Shown: piece by piece, positions 29,701 to 39,171 of the stretch
How positions within the stretch are numbered: position 1 is the first letter of the stretch
Layout: the number at the start of each line of letters is the position of its first letter
NCBI GenBank assembly: GCA_937911175.1
Contig: CALDSE010000012.1
Span: 34,712 to 98,711, forward strand
Source of the DNA: an uncultured Sediminibacterium sp.
GTDB lineage: Bacteria; Bacteroidota; Bacteroidia; Chitinophagales; Chitinophagaceae
Direction of reading: 5' to 3'
DNA: 64,000 nt
Notes under the pieces: generated by a model
What the model saw: the letters and a program-made list of their open reading frames with translations, nothing else
What the model was told of the DNA's origin: nothing
Databases searched by the model: none
Position numbers and translations under genes: made by a program

Positions 29701-32433
29701 TTAGCGGCCAGATTCTTTAATGGCCATGGCCCAGTCTTCATTAAAGCTTTTTGCAGCAATTAAGGTTTCTAAACTAAGATGCATTCTATAACGCCAATAA
29801 TGTTTTGGATTGGATGGTTCATTAATTCTTTCAGCATGCGGGTCTTCCCTTCTTAGTTTTGCATCTACACCTAAATAATCTTGTAATTGAAATATAGACC
29901 ACATAGCCGGTGAATATAAATGCTGAAGAAGTATGGCTTTATTAATCCAGGGTTCACAAAACTTAGGCGCTTCTCCAGTCTGTGCTAATTGTTCTTTAAA
30001 AAATAACTGTGTTTTAGCAGCATCTTCTTCCCACCATCCTCTTAATGTGCTTGTATCATGTGAAGAAGGCGTAACCACACTTAAATAAGGGGCATCCTTA
30101 GGATTAAAAAATACAGTGTTATTTGCTTTAGGCATTCTTTGCACTTCCAAACTTAAAATACCTAAATGTTTCATTACCTCAGGTAAACAAGCAGGCACGA
30201 GTCCTAAATCTTCACCACAGATAAGCATATTGGTGGCCCTTTTTAAATTAGGTAGTTTTTGTAAGGCCTCTTTTTCCCATGCGTCATTTTGTTTAACAAA
30301 GAAATAATTGACATATAAACTTCTAAGTATTTCTTTTGTTCTTTCCTCTAATGCTTGAAAGGAAGAAGTACCTTCTATATTAAATCTAAAATGATACTGC
30401 CCTGGTTTTTCATCTTCAAATAAAATAACATTGCTTAGTAAATTCAATAAACCATTTTGTATTTTATCTTGCCAGTCATCTTTAGGCAAGGTCTTAAAAT
30501 GATTCACTACTTGAACCTGTGTTTGATAAGCAGGTAAAAATGCATAACGCCCCTCCCCTATACTTTCAAAATAATTATTTTTTACATACTCATTATCATA
30601 ACCAAATGTTTGAAACAAATTAGTTTCATTGAGAAAGGGCTTAGTAAACCTATCTGCATCCAATGAAATGCCCTTGCTATTGAAATCCTGTAAACTTAAT
30701 GGGATAGCTGGAACAAACCTACCCATAATACCATCTACTGCATGCATGGGTATACTCCATATTCTAAAAAATCCTAAAATATGATCAATTCTAAAAGCGT
30801 CAAAGTAAAAACGCATTTGTTCAAAGCGCAGTTTCCACCAACTATAATCGGTGTCCGCCATCTTCTCCCAATTATAAGTAGGGAAACCCCAGTTCTGTCC
30901 TTTCACTGCAAAATCATCTGGGGGTGCACCGGCTTGCTTATCCATGTGAAATAGTGTTGGATGCTGCCATGCATCTGCGCCATATCTGTATACACCAATA
31001 GGTATATCGCCTTTTAAAATAATACCATTTTCATGTGCATAGCTAGTAGCCGATTTTAATTGCAAGTGCAAATGAAATTGCACATAATAATAAAAACTAA
31101 TTTCTGCATAAGTTGTAGACTTAGGATCTACTAGTTTTAGAATGGCTGCTTCATTGTATTTTGAATGTGTTGGCCATGTATTGTAATCAACGCTTCCATG
31201 TAATTCTCTTAAATAAGAAAAAGCACTATAAGAAACCAACCAATGCGCATTGTTATTAAAAAATTCAGTGAAGCTAGCCGAGGCTAATTCATGCTTGCCA
31301 TTTTTATCAAACAAAGTTCTTAAAACCTTCCACTTTAATTTCATGACCCCTTCATAGTCTACTGCTTCAAGTACATTTAATTTTTCTTTTTCAATCAAAT
31401 AAGATTTAATTAAATTTTCCTGCTTGGGTAAAATCATTTCATCAATTCTTATAAGCAGTGGATGCAGCGCAAAGGCCGATATAGCCGCATAAGGATAAGA
31501 ATCCATCCAGGTATGCGTGGCCGTAGTATCATTTACAGGTAGTAGCTGAATTAATGTAAGTCCTATTTTTTTTGACCAGTCTACTAATAATTTTATATCA
31601 GAAAACTCACCCACCCCGCAACTATCATTAGATCTTAAAGAGAATACAGGTATAGCTACGCCGGCTCCTTTCCACTGCGTATTATTCAATGCTGCAAAGC
31701 CATCATTGCAAATAACTAATTTATTTTTACTAGCAGGTTCATAGACAACTCTATTATTACCATCTTCATAATTTATAAACGCTTTATTCTTAGTATCATA
31801 AATACCATACTTATAAAGTAAAGGAAATGCTGTTTGCTTTAAATCCAAGGCTATTTCAAAATAATCAGTCCCTTTAATTTTTGTAAGTGGTACAATTTTT
31901 TGGGTATCCCAATTTCCTAAAATAGCAGTCTCCCCAATTATACATAAGCTTTGCCCTTTTTTTAATAGGGGCGCTTTTACTTTAAATAAATGCGTTTTTG
32001 TTTTGGTTATTTTTTTGGCAACTTCAGAGGTTAACTTTTCATTCAATAAAGTAGAAGTAAAGGGCTCTGTATAAAATACATTTTCTATCTGGCCTGCATA
32101 ATTCCAAGTATCTATTAAGACAAGCTCATCATTTGGGGTTAATGCTAAGTCAACCAATTTATCATTCCCCCATTCTAGTATTTCTCCTCCTTCAGCATAC
32201 TTGATTAAATAATGATAAATTATTTTTTCTGCATTATCTGTCTTCGGAAAATTCAAATGTAAAACCCAGTGCGCTTCGTTTAAATAAACCAAAGGAATGG
32301 CTTTGTCTGCTTCTCCCCCTCCTAGCAAAGGATGGTTCCCATAGATCCATATACTTTGACCATAAGTAGTTTGATACTTAAGATGAAAGCTAATTTTAAT
32401 CGTATTTTCTTTTTTAATAGTACTAGTAGGCAT
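29701..32433 (-). CDS. malQ: 4-alpha-glucanotransferase with N-terminal starch-binding domains
   Basis: A 910-residue GH77 amylomaltase that disproportionates malto-oligosaccharides. The first ~250 residues hold two CBM20-like modules (ISFHLKYQTTYGQSIWIYG; LFKVKAPLLKKGQSLCIIG with GNWDTQKIVPL), then the GH77 barrel: SYPYAAISAFALHP, nucleophile Asp in FDAFRIDHILGFFRIW, acid/base Glu in CGEDLG, and SSHDTST. This long form with CBMs is typical of Bacteroidota. No signal peptide, so cytosolic. It is separate from the glycogen operon at the right end of the window but belongs to the same pathway. Confidence 0.94.
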   Translation of the reverse strand: MPTSTIKKENTIKISFHLKYQTTYGQSIWIYGNHPLLGGGEADKAIPLVYLNEAHWVLHLNFPKTDNAEKIIYHYLIKYAEGGEILEWGNDKLVDLALTPNDELVLIDTWNYAGQIENVFYTEPFTSTLLNEKLTSEVAKKITKTKTHLFKVKAPLLKKGQSLCIIGETAILGNWDTQKIVPLTKIKGTDYFEIALDLKQTAFPLLYKYGIYDTKNKAFINYEDGNNRVVYEPASKNKLVICNDGFAALNNTQWKGAGVAIPVFSLRSNDSCGVGEFSDIKLLVDWSKKIGLTLIQLLPVNDTTATHTWMDSYPYAAISAFALHPLLIRIDEMILPKQENLIKSYLIEKEKLNVLEAVDYEGVMKLKWKVLRTLFDKNGKHELASASFTEFFNNNAHWLVSYSAFSYLRELHGSVDYNTWPTHSKYNEAAILKLVDPKSTTYAEISFYYYVQFHLHLQLKSATSYAHENGIILKGDIPIGVYRYGADAWQHPTLFHMDKQAGAPPDDFAVKGQNWGFPTYNWEKMADTDYSWWKLRFEQMRFYFDAFRIDHILGFFRIWSIPMHAVDGIMGRFVPAIPLSLQDFNSKGISLDADRFTKPFLNETNLFQTFGYDNEYVKNNYFESIGEGRYAFLPAYQTQVQVVNHFKTLPKDDWQDKIQNGLLNLLSNVILFEDEKPGQYHFRFNIEGTSSFQALEERTKEILRSLYVNYFFVKQNDAWEKEALQKLPNLKRATNMLICGEDLGLVPACLPEVMKHLGILSLEVQRMPKANNTVFFNPKDAPYLSVVTPSSHDTSTLRGWWEEDAAKTQLFFKEQLAQTGEAPKFCEPWINKAILLQHLYSPAMWSIFQLQDYLGVDAKLRREDPHAERINEPSNPKHYWRYRMHLSLETLIAAKSFNEDWAMAIKESGR

Positions 32434-32587
32434 GCAATCTGGTTCTGCTATCTATCGTTATAGGTTCAAGTAGCTAAAGATAAAATAATAAAGTGTACAA
32501 AAAACACATTAAATTTATTTTAGTAAAATGATTTTGGCTTTTGTATATTTACCTATGGTACTTATAATCAATAGATTACGATAATTA

Positions 32588-33058
32588 ATGGACAAAATAT
32601 TAATATATACCGATGGTTCTTCAAGGGGTAATCCTGGTCCGGGTGGATTTGGTGCTATATTAATGTGGGCGGGGAAAACCAAAGAAATTCATGAAGCCTA
32701 TCGTAAAACCACCAATAATAGAATGGAACTATTAGCCGTGATTAAAGCACTATTAGCCTTAAAAACAAAAACCCTCCCTATTCATATATATACCGATAGT
32801 AAATATGTGGTAGAATCGGTAGAGAAAAAATGGTTGAACAACTGGATCAAAACCGATTTTAAAGGCGGAAAGAAAAACAAAGACCTCTGGTTACAGTATC
32901 ATAAAATAGCCGCTCCTTTTACCATTAAATTCCATTGGGTTAAAGGACATAGCGATAATGCACACAATAATAGATGTGATGTTTTAGCAACAGAAGCTGC
33001 CGATAATGGCCCTTGGAAAATTGACGAGGTTTTCGAATTAAATGAAGCTGCTAAATAA
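32588..33058 (+). CDS. rnhA: Ribonuclease HI
   Basis: A 156-residue nuclease that cuts RNA in RNA-DNA hybrids. Catalytic residues line up as Asp9 (IYTDGSSRGNPGPGG), Glu47 (NRMEL), Asp70 (IYTDSKYV) and Asp131 (NNRCD), with His121 in WVKGHSDN. Length is normal. Divergent from malQ, and convergent with the DUF6580 gene. Confidence 0.96.
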   Translation: MDKILIYTDGSSRGNPGPGGFGAILMWAGKTKEIHEAYRKTTNNRMELLAVIKALLALKTKTLPIHIYTDSKYVVESVEKKWLNNWIKTDFKGGKKNKDLWLQYHKIAAPFTIKFHWVKGHSDNAHNNRCDVLATEAADNGPWKIDEVFELNEAAK

Positions 33059-33090
33059 TAGTTGTTCTACTATTATTAGATACTTAAAAT

Positions 33091-33645
33091 TTAGATGGCT
33101 TTAAACTTCGGTATAAGTACACGAAAAGAGCCAAATAAAATGCCACCAAATACTAAAGTACCCGCCACACTATAAGGATAGAAAGGTAAACCATCTACCA
33201 TAGTTTGAATAAGTCCAGTAATAGTAAATGCATGATGATAGCCTCCCCCTTGTGTCCATACTAAAAAGTTAGAAACTAAGAAGTAAGCAGTAGGTGCACT
33301 TAAAAAACCAATAAAGTATTTAGAAAGTTTATTGCTTTGTAAACCAAAACCAAATACAGCGGTACTTGCAATTAATACATAGTTTAATAACTGGCCTTCA
33401 TAAAAACCTTGCATATCAGTTAATTGATAAGTATACAATACTTGATACAATAAATCAGAAATAAACATTGAAAGTAGGGGTAATAAAAAAGCATACTGCT
33501 TTTGTCTTGCGAATAGAGATCCCCCAAATAAGGCAATAGCAATTTGTGGTGCGAAACCATAAGGTCTTCCTGGTAATACACGGTATAAAGCACTGGTAAT
33601 TATCATTATAACTAAAGCCACGAATATTTGCTTGTTGAATCTCAT
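33091..33645 (-). CDS. DUF6580 membrane protein (ECF-substrate-component-like)
   Basis: A 184-residue integral membrane protein with five to six hydrophobic segments. RVLPGRPYGFAPQIAIALFGGSLF near the start and the aromatic, glycine-rich loops resemble DUF6580, a family with the look of substrate-binding components of energy-coupling-factor vitamin transporters. No ECF ATPase or T component is nearby and the substrate is unknown. It has its own promoter. Confidence 0.7.
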   Translation of the reverse strand: MRFNKQIFVALVIMIITSALYRVLPGRPYGFAPQIAIALFGGSLFARQKQYAFLLPLLSMFISDLLYQVLYTYQLTDMQGFYEGQLLNYVLIASTAVFGFGLQSNKLSKYFIGFLSAPTAYFLVSNFLVWTQGGGYHHAFTITGLIQTMVDGLPFYPYSVAGTLVFGGILFGSFRVLIPKFKAI

Positions 33646-33696
33646 CTTTTTTGTTTTTTTCTTTAAATGCTAAATTGCTGCTGAAAGCTAAGCAAA

Positions 33697-33704
33697 CAAA
33701 AATA
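33697..33704 (-). promoter_or_regulatory. Promoter -7 box for the DUF6580 gene
   Basis: TATTTTTG on the minus strand matches TAnnTTTG; it is followed by a longer than usual leader of about 50 bases. Confidence 0.45.
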
Positions 33705-33765
33705 AGGTTTTCATTCTTTATTTAATATATTTTATAAATAATCATTTTCCTCATTTGTGAATAAA

Positions 33766-34959
33766 CTATTTAGGGACATAAGCCTTAAACAATACGGTTG
33801 CTGTATGGGCCTTTATTTTAACCTTGGCATTAGCTGTTAAAAGCGCAGTATCACCGGCTTTATATGCCATATCTTCAATAATAACTTCGCCATCCATAAC
33901 CAAAAGCATCTCTAAGCTATAGCTTGATATTGTGTAAACTTCCCCAGGATTTAGCGCTATTTTAGTTAAACCAAAATCGGGCACCGGGCAGGGATAGTTT
34001 ATTTCTTGGTCAGTAAGCTTATCCCCTTTAAGAATAGAAGGATTAGTGGGTACAAAATTGACATGATGTATTAATTCTTTTACATCGATATGTTTGGGTG
34101 TTAATCCCCCTCTTAAAACATTGTCGCTATTTGCCATCAATTCAATATTCTGTCCTTCTAAATAGGCATGCAGTATACCTGCTCCTTGAAAGATACCTTT
34201 ATACTTTGGAATGTTTACAATGTTCAAAATGTAAATAGAGAAAATTCCTTTGTCAATATTTTTTGAAGGAATCCCATCGGCATAATATTTATGCGCCCAC
34301 CAGTGTGGATCATTTTTAGTAACAGTTCCTTTGGCCACAGCCTTCGCTGCTTCTTCTAATAAGGGTTTCAATATTGCATCAGCTGCCTCCATAGGCAGTT
34401 GCATAAAATAAGCATATAAATTTTTATAATCGCTCCCTTTAAATTCATTCAATAAGGGTTTAAAATAGGAATAACTATTCAACCTCTTTTCTAAAACAGC
34501 GGGCGCTAAAAAACCATGTAGTAACCAAAAATCGCTAAGCGCCACCATCACTTCAGGCTTATGATTCTGGTCTTTATAATTTCTATTGACTGCATCAATG
34601 GCTATACCCTTGGAGTCTTCTTCTTTAAAACCTATTACTGCATTTTCTTTACTAGGATGCACTTGAATACTCAACATATCTCGCACATCTAATATTTTGT
34701 ATAAATAAGGTAATACCTCAAACTTAGTGGCTACTTCTTTCCCTAGCCATTGTGCTGGATGCTCTTTTATTAATGCAGCTAAGTCTTTCTGCCCTTCTGT
34801 TGTTTCAATAGTAGAGGTAGCCAATGCATGCGCTCCCATCCAGTATTCAGCATACGGTAAATGATTTACATTCTCTACACCCATTAAATTGGGAAGAAAG
34901 GTATTACCTCCCCAATCATAATGCCTATGTTTTCCAAGTAATTTATACGCTTTTTGCAT
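33766..34959 (-). CDS. manA: Mannose-6-phosphate isomerase, class I
   Basis: A 397-residue zinc enzyme interconverting mannose 6-phosphate and fructose 6-phosphate, feeding GDP-mannose synthesis. Zinc ligands fall in LSIQVHPSKENA, HKPEVMVAL and GILHAYLEGQNIEL, and NSDNVLRGGLTPKHID is the signature segment. The C-terminal cupin has the usual GEVIIEDMAYKAGDTALL pattern. Start and length are ordinary. It is divergent from yraN. Confidence 0.95.
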   Translation of the reverse strand: MQKAYKLLGKHRHYDWGGNTFLPNLMGVENVNHLPYAEYWMGAHALATSTIETTEGQKDLAALIKEHPAQWLGKEVATKFEVLPYLYKILDVRDMLSIQVHPSKENAVIGFKEEDSKGIAIDAVNRNYKDQNHKPEVMVALSDFWLLHGFLAPAVLEKRLNSYSYFKPLLNEFKGSDYKNLYAYFMQLPMEAADAILKPLLEEAAKAVAKGTVTKNDPHWWAHKYYADGIPSKNIDKGIFSIYILNIVNIPKYKGIFQGAGILHAYLEGQNIELMANSDNVLRGGLTPKHIDVKELIHHVNFVPTNPSILKGDKLTDQEINYPCPVPDFGLTKIALNPGEVYTISSYSLEMLLVMDGEVIIEDMAYKAGDTALLTANAKVKIKAHTATVLFKAYVPK

Positions 34960-35011
34960 GTAGATAAAATGTCGATGTTTGAGCTATAGGATAAAGCTAA
35001 ATGAATTTTAA

Positions 35012-35365
35012 ATGAGCAACAAAGAAATTGGGATTTTTGGTGAAAATATGGCCATTAGCCATCTGAGTGAACTAGGCTATGAGATAATGCATCGAAATTG
35101 GAGATACAAGCATTTAGAAATAGATATTATTGCCAACAAGGATAATCTCTTGCATATTATTGAAGTGAAAACAAGAACTAGTATTGAATTTGGTTATCCT
35201 GAACAATTTATTCATCGAAAGAAAATGCAGTTTTTAAAAAATGGGGCTGCTTTTTTTCAATATGAAAATCCTAGCTGGAAATACTTGCAGTTCGATGTCA
35301 TTTCCATTTTCTTAAATGACCAACAAATTTGGGAATTAGCTTTTTTCGAGGATGTCTATTTCTAG
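35012..35365 (+). CDS. yraN: YraN family (UPF0102) endonuclease-like protein
   Basis: A 117-residue protein with a PD-(D/E)xK-like core: GENMAISHLSELGYEIMHRNW, then EIDIIA (Asp) and HIIEVKTRT (ExK). The family is widespread and conserved in bacteria, with a predicted nuclease fold resembling Holliday-junction resolvases, but its role is unproven. It faces the cysteine-cluster gene, six bases apart. Confidence 0.9.
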   Translation: MSNKEIGIFGENMAISHLSELGYEIMHRNWRYKHLEIDIIANKDNLLHIIEVKTRTSIEFGYPEQFIHRKKMQFLKNGAAFFQYENPSWKYLQFDVISIFLNDQQIWELAFFEDVYF

Positions 35366-35371
35366 TAAGTA

Positions 35372-35869
35372 TTAGCCAATCAGCTCCTGCATCTTCTCCA
35401 CCATCTTATAAGTGGCTGGGCACAATTCAACATTTTGTTTATGCACATGCATATACTCGGTCATTTTTCTTTTAGTCAAATGTGGAAATCCAGCACAGTC
35501 TGCTGGTCTAATATCATAAATATTACACTTATTCGTTTTTAAATTTAGAAACTGACAAGGTTGTAATTTATTCAACCAATCCTTATCCTTTTTATCGTAT
35601 TCTAAATATTTTTCTTTGAAAGCAGCCGGTGTCATTTCTAAATGACTTGAAATTCTTTTAATATCGGTGGGTGTAAATGTAGGGCTCATTGTTTTGCAAC
35701 AATTAGCACATGATAAACAGTCTATTTCCTTCCATACAGATGGACTTAGTTTTTTAGTAAGTTGGTCTAGCCCTTTTGGTGTATTCTTTTCTATTTTTCT
35801 AAGAAATGATTTTAATTGTTTCCCGTTATGCCTCACTTTCTGCTTAAATGACCTTAAATTTACTTTCAT
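35372..35869 (-). CDS. YkgJ-family cysteine cluster protein
   Basis: A 165-residue protein of the zinc- or iron-chelating CxxxCxxCC family. The ligands are in CLSCANCCKTMSP (about 50-62), CQFLNLKTNKC and RPADCAGFP (about 105-130). The N-terminal ~40 residues are very basic (KQKVRHNGKQLKSFLRK). Function is unknown for this group. Confidence 0.85.
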   Translation of the reverse strand: MKVNLRSFKQKVRHNGKQLKSFLRKIEKNTPKGLDQLTKKLSPSVWKEIDCLSCANCCKTMSPTFTPTDIKRISSHLEMTPAAFKEKYLEYDKKDKDWLNKLQPCQFLNLKTNKCNIYDIRPADCAGFPHLTKRKMTEYMHVHKQNVELCPATYKMVEKMQELIG

Positions 35870-35935
35870 ATTATGATTAATCTGATGCGAAATAAAATCA
35901 TTAATACATAACTATCAAATCTTTTATTCAATTAT

Positions 35936-36859
35936 ATGAATTGGGCTCCGTATAAAAAAGGATTCAAAGCATTCTTACAACTTGAAAAGTCGTTAAGCGC
36001 TCATTCTGTTGAAGCTTACTTAAGAGATATTGATAAATTAACCAACTATCTTGAATCTAATGAAGAAGCCCTTAGCCCTGCAGATATTAGTTTACAACAC
36101 CTGCAATCCTTTATACAATGCATTGGTGAAATGGATATGGCGCCCACTTCTCAAGCAAGAATTATATCAGGTATAAAATCTTTTTTCAAATATTGCTTGT
36201 TGGAACAAATTTGTACAGTTAATCCCACAACTCTTTTACCCAGTCCTAAAACAAGACGCAAACTACCCGATGTATTAAGCTTTGAAGAAATTGAGCTTTT
36301 AATTTCTCATATTAACTTAAGTAAACCTGAAGGTGGCCGCAATAAAGCTATCTTAGAAACCATGTATAGCTCTGGCCTTAGGGTCACTGAAGCCATTAAC
36401 TTAAAAATTTCTTGTTTGTATTTAGATGTTGGCTTTATCAGAGTCATAGGAAAAGGCGATAAAGAAAGACTAATTCCTATTGGATCAGATGCCATTAAAT
36501 TTATAAAAATTTATAAAGACACCATTCGTATTCATCAAACACCTGCTAAAAACTGTGAAGACATTTTATTTTTAAATAACCGTGGCAAAGGGCTTAGCAG
36601 GGTGATGATATTTTATATCATTAAAGACCTTATTTTGAAATCGGGTATTAAAAAATCGATATCCCCCCATAGTTTCAGGCACTCCTTTGCCACCCATTTA
36701 GTGGAAGGGGGCGCCGACCTAAGAGCCGTTCAGGAAATGCTAGGCCATGAAAGTATCACCACCACTGAAATTTACACCCATATTAATAGAGAATACCTCA
36801 GAGATACCCTTGACCGATTTCACCCCGCCTTTAAAAAAAATAACCTTAAAAACGACTAA
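35936..36859 (+). CDS. xerD: Site-specific tyrosine recombinase XerD
   Basis: A 307-residue recombinase with a SAM-like core-binding N-terminus (1-100) and a catalytic domain. The full active-site set is present: Arg149 (SGLRVTEA), Lys173 (GKGDKER), His245 and Arg248 (HSFRH), His271 (LGHESITTT) and the nucleophile Tyr280. Length and SPHSFRHSFATHL fit housekeeping XerC/XerD, which resolve chromosome dimers at dif, rather than a phage integrase. No attachment repeats or phage genes are nearby, and the following gene has its own promoter. Confidence 0.92.
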   Translation: MNWAPYKKGFKAFLQLEKSLSAHSVEAYLRDIDKLTNYLESNEEALSPADISLQHLQSFIQCIGEMDMAPTSQARIISGIKSFFKYCLLEQICTVNPTTLLPSPKTRRKLPDVLSFEEIELLISHINLSKPEGGRNKAILETMYSSGLRVTEAINLKISCLYLDVGFIRVIGKGDKERLIPIGSDAIKFIKIYKDTIRIHQTPAKNCEDILFLNNRGKGLSRVMIFYIIKDLILKSGIKKSISPHSFRHSFATHLVEGGADLRAVQEMLGHESITTTEIYTHINREYLRDTLDRFHPAFKKNNLKND

Positions 36860-36866
36860 AATAAAG

Positions 36867-36874
36867 TAGGTTTG
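36867..36874 (+). promoter_or_regulatory. Promoter -7 box for the DUF2911 gene
   Basis: TAGGTTTG, 20 bases before the ATG. Confidence 0.55.
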
Positions 36875-36894
36875 TTGTTCAAAAATAAAGAAAT

Positions 36895-37737
36895 ATGAAA
36901 AAGATACTTTTTGTTATTGGAAGCTTTTTAAGCTTAACCGCAATGGCTCAAGTGAAGATGCCTGCTCCTAGCCCGGCTCAAACTTTAACCCAAGAATTTG
37001 GATTAGGTAAAATTGAAATTGTTTACTCAAGACCTAGCTTAAAAGGTCGTGCTGTTTTTGGTGCAGGTAGTTTATTAGCACCTATTGGTGATGTTTGGAG
37101 AACGGGCGCAAATGGTGCCACTAAATTGACATTTTCTGACCCTGTGACTATTGGAGGTAAAACCCTTCCAGCAGGTTCTTATGGCTTATTCACTATCCCA
37201 GGTGCTACTGAATGGACTGTTATTATCAATACCAATTCTAAAGGTTGGGGAAGTTTTGAATATAAAGAAGCAGAAGATCTGGTTCGCCTTAAAGTTGCTC
37301 CAGAAACAACTGGAAGTACCACTGAAACATTCTCTATCGGTATTGAAGCAATCACTGCTCAAACTGCAATTATTTATTTGAAGTGGGGCAAGACAAAAGT
37401 GAATATTCCTATTAGCACAGATATCAGACCAGCGGTTCGAGCACAAATAGAAGCTGCATCAGCTGCTGCAACTGTGAATCCTAATATGTATCAATCTGCT
37501 GCAACATTTTATCTAGAATTAGACAACGACTATAATAAAGCTTTGGTATATGCAGATAAAGCAATTGCCGCAAATGCAAAAGCATATTGGTTGCATTTAT
37601 TAAAAGCAAGAATTCATGTTGCATTGAAAGATCAAAAAGGTGCTAAAGCAAGTGCTGAAACTTGTAAGCAAATGGCGACTGAAGCAAAAAATATGGACTA
37701 TGTAAGATCTGCTGATGAGATCTTGAAGTCTTTGTAA
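36895..37737 (+). CDS. Exported DUF2911 protein with TPR-like C-terminus
   Basis: A 280-residue secreted protein. The signal peptide MKKILFVIGSFLSLTAMAQ is cleaved before VKMP. Residues about 25-170 form the DUF2911 beta domain (PSPAQTLTQEFGLGKIEIVYSRPSLKGR; WRTGANGATKLTFSDP; LPAGSYGLFTIPG), common in Bacteroidota and of unknown function. The last ~90 residues are helical with TPR character (ALVYADKAIAANAKAYWLHLLKAR, cited only for its ALVYADKAI...A pattern). A strong terminator follows. Confidence 0.88.
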   Translation: MKKILFVIGSFLSLTAMAQVKMPAPSPAQTLTQEFGLGKIEIVYSRPSLKGRAVFGAGSLLAPIGDVWRTGANGATKLTFSDPVTIGGKTLPAGSYGLFTIPGATEWTVIINTNSKGWGSFEYKEAEDLVRLKVAPETTGSTTETFSIGIEAITAQTAIIYLKWGKTKVNIPISTDIRPAVRAQIEAASAAATVNPNMYQSAATFYLELDNDYNKALVYADKAIAANAKAYWLHLLKARIHVALKDQKGAKASAETCKQMATEAKNMDYVRSADEILKSL

Positions 37738-37756
37738 TATTAACCTCCACCCTATT

Positions 37757-37790
37757 AAAAAGCCCTCCGGATTTTCCGAAGGGCTTTTTT
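37757..37790. terminator. Bidirectional intrinsic terminator
   Basis: AAAAAGCCCTCCGG pairs with CCGAAGGGCTTTTTT around ATTTT, with T-runs in both directions. It serves the DUF2911 gene from the left and tRNA-Leu(GAG) from the right. Confidence 0.85.
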
Positions 37791-37791
37791 G

Positions 37792-37877
37792 TGCGGAAGA
37801 GGAGATTCGAACTCCCACGCCCGGGTATGGGCGCTACCACCTCAAGGTAGTGCGTCTACCAATTTCGCCACCTCCGC
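37792..37877 (-). tRNA. tRNA-Leu, anticodon GAG
   Basis: On the minus strand the acceptor GCGGAGG pairs with CTTCCGC; D region TGGCGAAATTGGTAGACGC; anticodon stem CTACC/GGTAG with loop TTGAGGT, so GAG at 34-36; a long variable arm rich in C and G; T arm GGGAGTTCGAATCTCCT. It reads CUC and CUU codons. CCA is not encoded. Confidence 0.97.
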
Positions 37878-37884
37878 TCAAACG

Positions 37885-37892
37885 CAAACCTA
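37885..37892 (-). promoter_or_regulatory. Promoter -7 box for tRNA-Leu(GAG)
   Basis: TAGGTTTG on the minus strand, seven bases before the mature tRNA 5' end, so the primary transcript has almost no 5' leader. Confidence 0.6.
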
Positions 37893-37951
37893 CTTAAAAT
37901 TTCTTTTCTGCTAGTATTTTTTGCATCTTTGTAAGACTTCAAATTTTCACT

Positions 37952-39157
37952 ATGTCTAATTACAACGTTACCTGCCCTAAATGTCAACACAACTTCGAGC
38001 CTACCGATGCTATTAGAGAAGAAGTGGAAAAAGAACTGCGCGGTAAAATGACCGATTGGCAAAAAAAGAAAGAAGAAGAAACCACTGCTTTATTAGCTGA
38101 ACAAAAAGTAACTATTGAAAATGAATTGGCAGAAAAACTAAAAAAAGATTTAGGCGCTCAGTATGATCATAAAATAAAAGCAATGCAGCAAAATGAGTCT
38201 GCCATGAGTAAGCAAGTAAAAGATTTTCAAGAAAAAGAATTAGAATTTTTAAAACAAGTACAAGTCATTCAAGCCAAGGAAGCGGAATTAGAATTAGAAC
38301 TACAAAGAAAATTAGTAAAGGAAAGAGAAACCTTAAAAGCGCAAATACAAAAAGAAGAAATAGAAAGAGGTTCTTTAAAAGACCAGGAGCATGTGTTGAA
38401 AGTAAAAGAATTAGAAAAGCAATTAGAGGATCAACGCAAACTAGCTGAAGAAATGCGACGCAAAGCAGAACAAGGTAGTATGCAAATGCAAGGTGAAGTA
38501 CAAGAACTATTATTAGAAGAACTTCTTAAAACAAGTTTCCCTTTTGATCAGATTTCCGAAGTGGGCAAAGGTGTTAGAGGTGCAGATTGTATACAAATGG
38601 TGCGCAATAGCCTTGGACAAGAAGCTGGTAAAATTATTTATGAAAGTAAAAGAACCAAAGACTTTAATCAAGAGTGGATAGATAAATTAAAGGCGGATAT
38701 GCGCAGTCAAGGCGCAGACATTGCAGTAATTGTAACCCAAACTTTTCCTAAAGAATTAGATCGTTTTGGTGAAAAAGACGGCGTATATATTTGTTCTTTC
38801 CAAGAAGTAAAAAGCGTTGCCTTATTATTGAGAAATGCGATTTTAAAAGTCCATGATACCAAAAAGAGTCAAGTGAATAAAGGAGATAAAATGAGTTTCC
38901 TGTATGACTACTTAACAAGCAATGAATTCAGCGAACAATGGAAAGCGGTGGGCGAAGGCTTTAGACAAATGCGTTCTAGTATTCAAAAGGAAAGAGACGC
39001 CATGGAAAAACTTTGGAAAGCAAGAGAAAAGCAACTTGAAAAAGTATTATTGAATGCCATGCACATTAAAGGATCCATTGAAGGTATTGCTGGTGCAGAC
39101 GCGATTCACTTAGATTTATTGGAGGATGATACCACCATTGGAATAGAGGAAGAATAA
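37952..39157 (+). CDS. DUF2130 protein, coiled coil plus nuclease-like domain
   Basis: A 401-residue soluble protein. Residues 1-20 hold a single CPKCQHNF zinc-knuckle half. Residues about 30-175 are a long charged coiled coil rich in Glu, Lys and Gln. The C-terminal DUF2130 domain (about 180-390) contains GADCIQMV (Asp), then GKIIYESKRTK (ExK) and QGADIAVIVTQTFP, a pattern like PD-(D/E)xK nucleases. The function is not established. It stands alone, with a PPTase gene convergent 14 bases away. Confidence 0.85.
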   Translation: MSNYNVTCPKCQHNFEPTDAIREEVEKELRGKMTDWQKKKEEETTALLAEQKVTIENELAEKLKKDLGAQYDHKIKAMQQNESAMSKQVKDFQEKELEFLKQVQVIQAKEAELELELQRKLVKERETLKAQIQKEEIERGSLKDQEHVLKVKELEKQLEDQRKLAEEMRRKAEQGSMQMQGEVQELLLEELLKTSFPFDQISEVGKGVRGADCIQMVRNSLGQEAGKIIYESKRTKDFNQEWIDKLKADMRSQGADIAVIVTQTFPKELDRFGEKDGVYICSFQEVKSVALLLRNAILKVHDTKKSQVNKGDKMSFLYDYLTSNEFSEQWKAVGEGFRQMRSSIQKERDAMEKLWKAREKQLEKVLLNAMHIKGSIEGIAGADAIHLDLLEDDTTIGIEEE

Positions 39158-39171
39158 CTATCTAAGATGGC

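Noticed and set aside
35936..36859. Tyrosine recombinase as an integrase of a mobile element
   Set aside because: Length, motif spacing and single-gene context fit XerD. No attachment-site repeats, phage genes or excisionase were seen, and the nearest tRNA is beyond an unrelated gene.
37600..37840. Two minus-strand reading frames near tRNA-Leu(GAG)
   Set aside because: They read through the tRNA, the terminator and the antisense of the DUF2911 gene.
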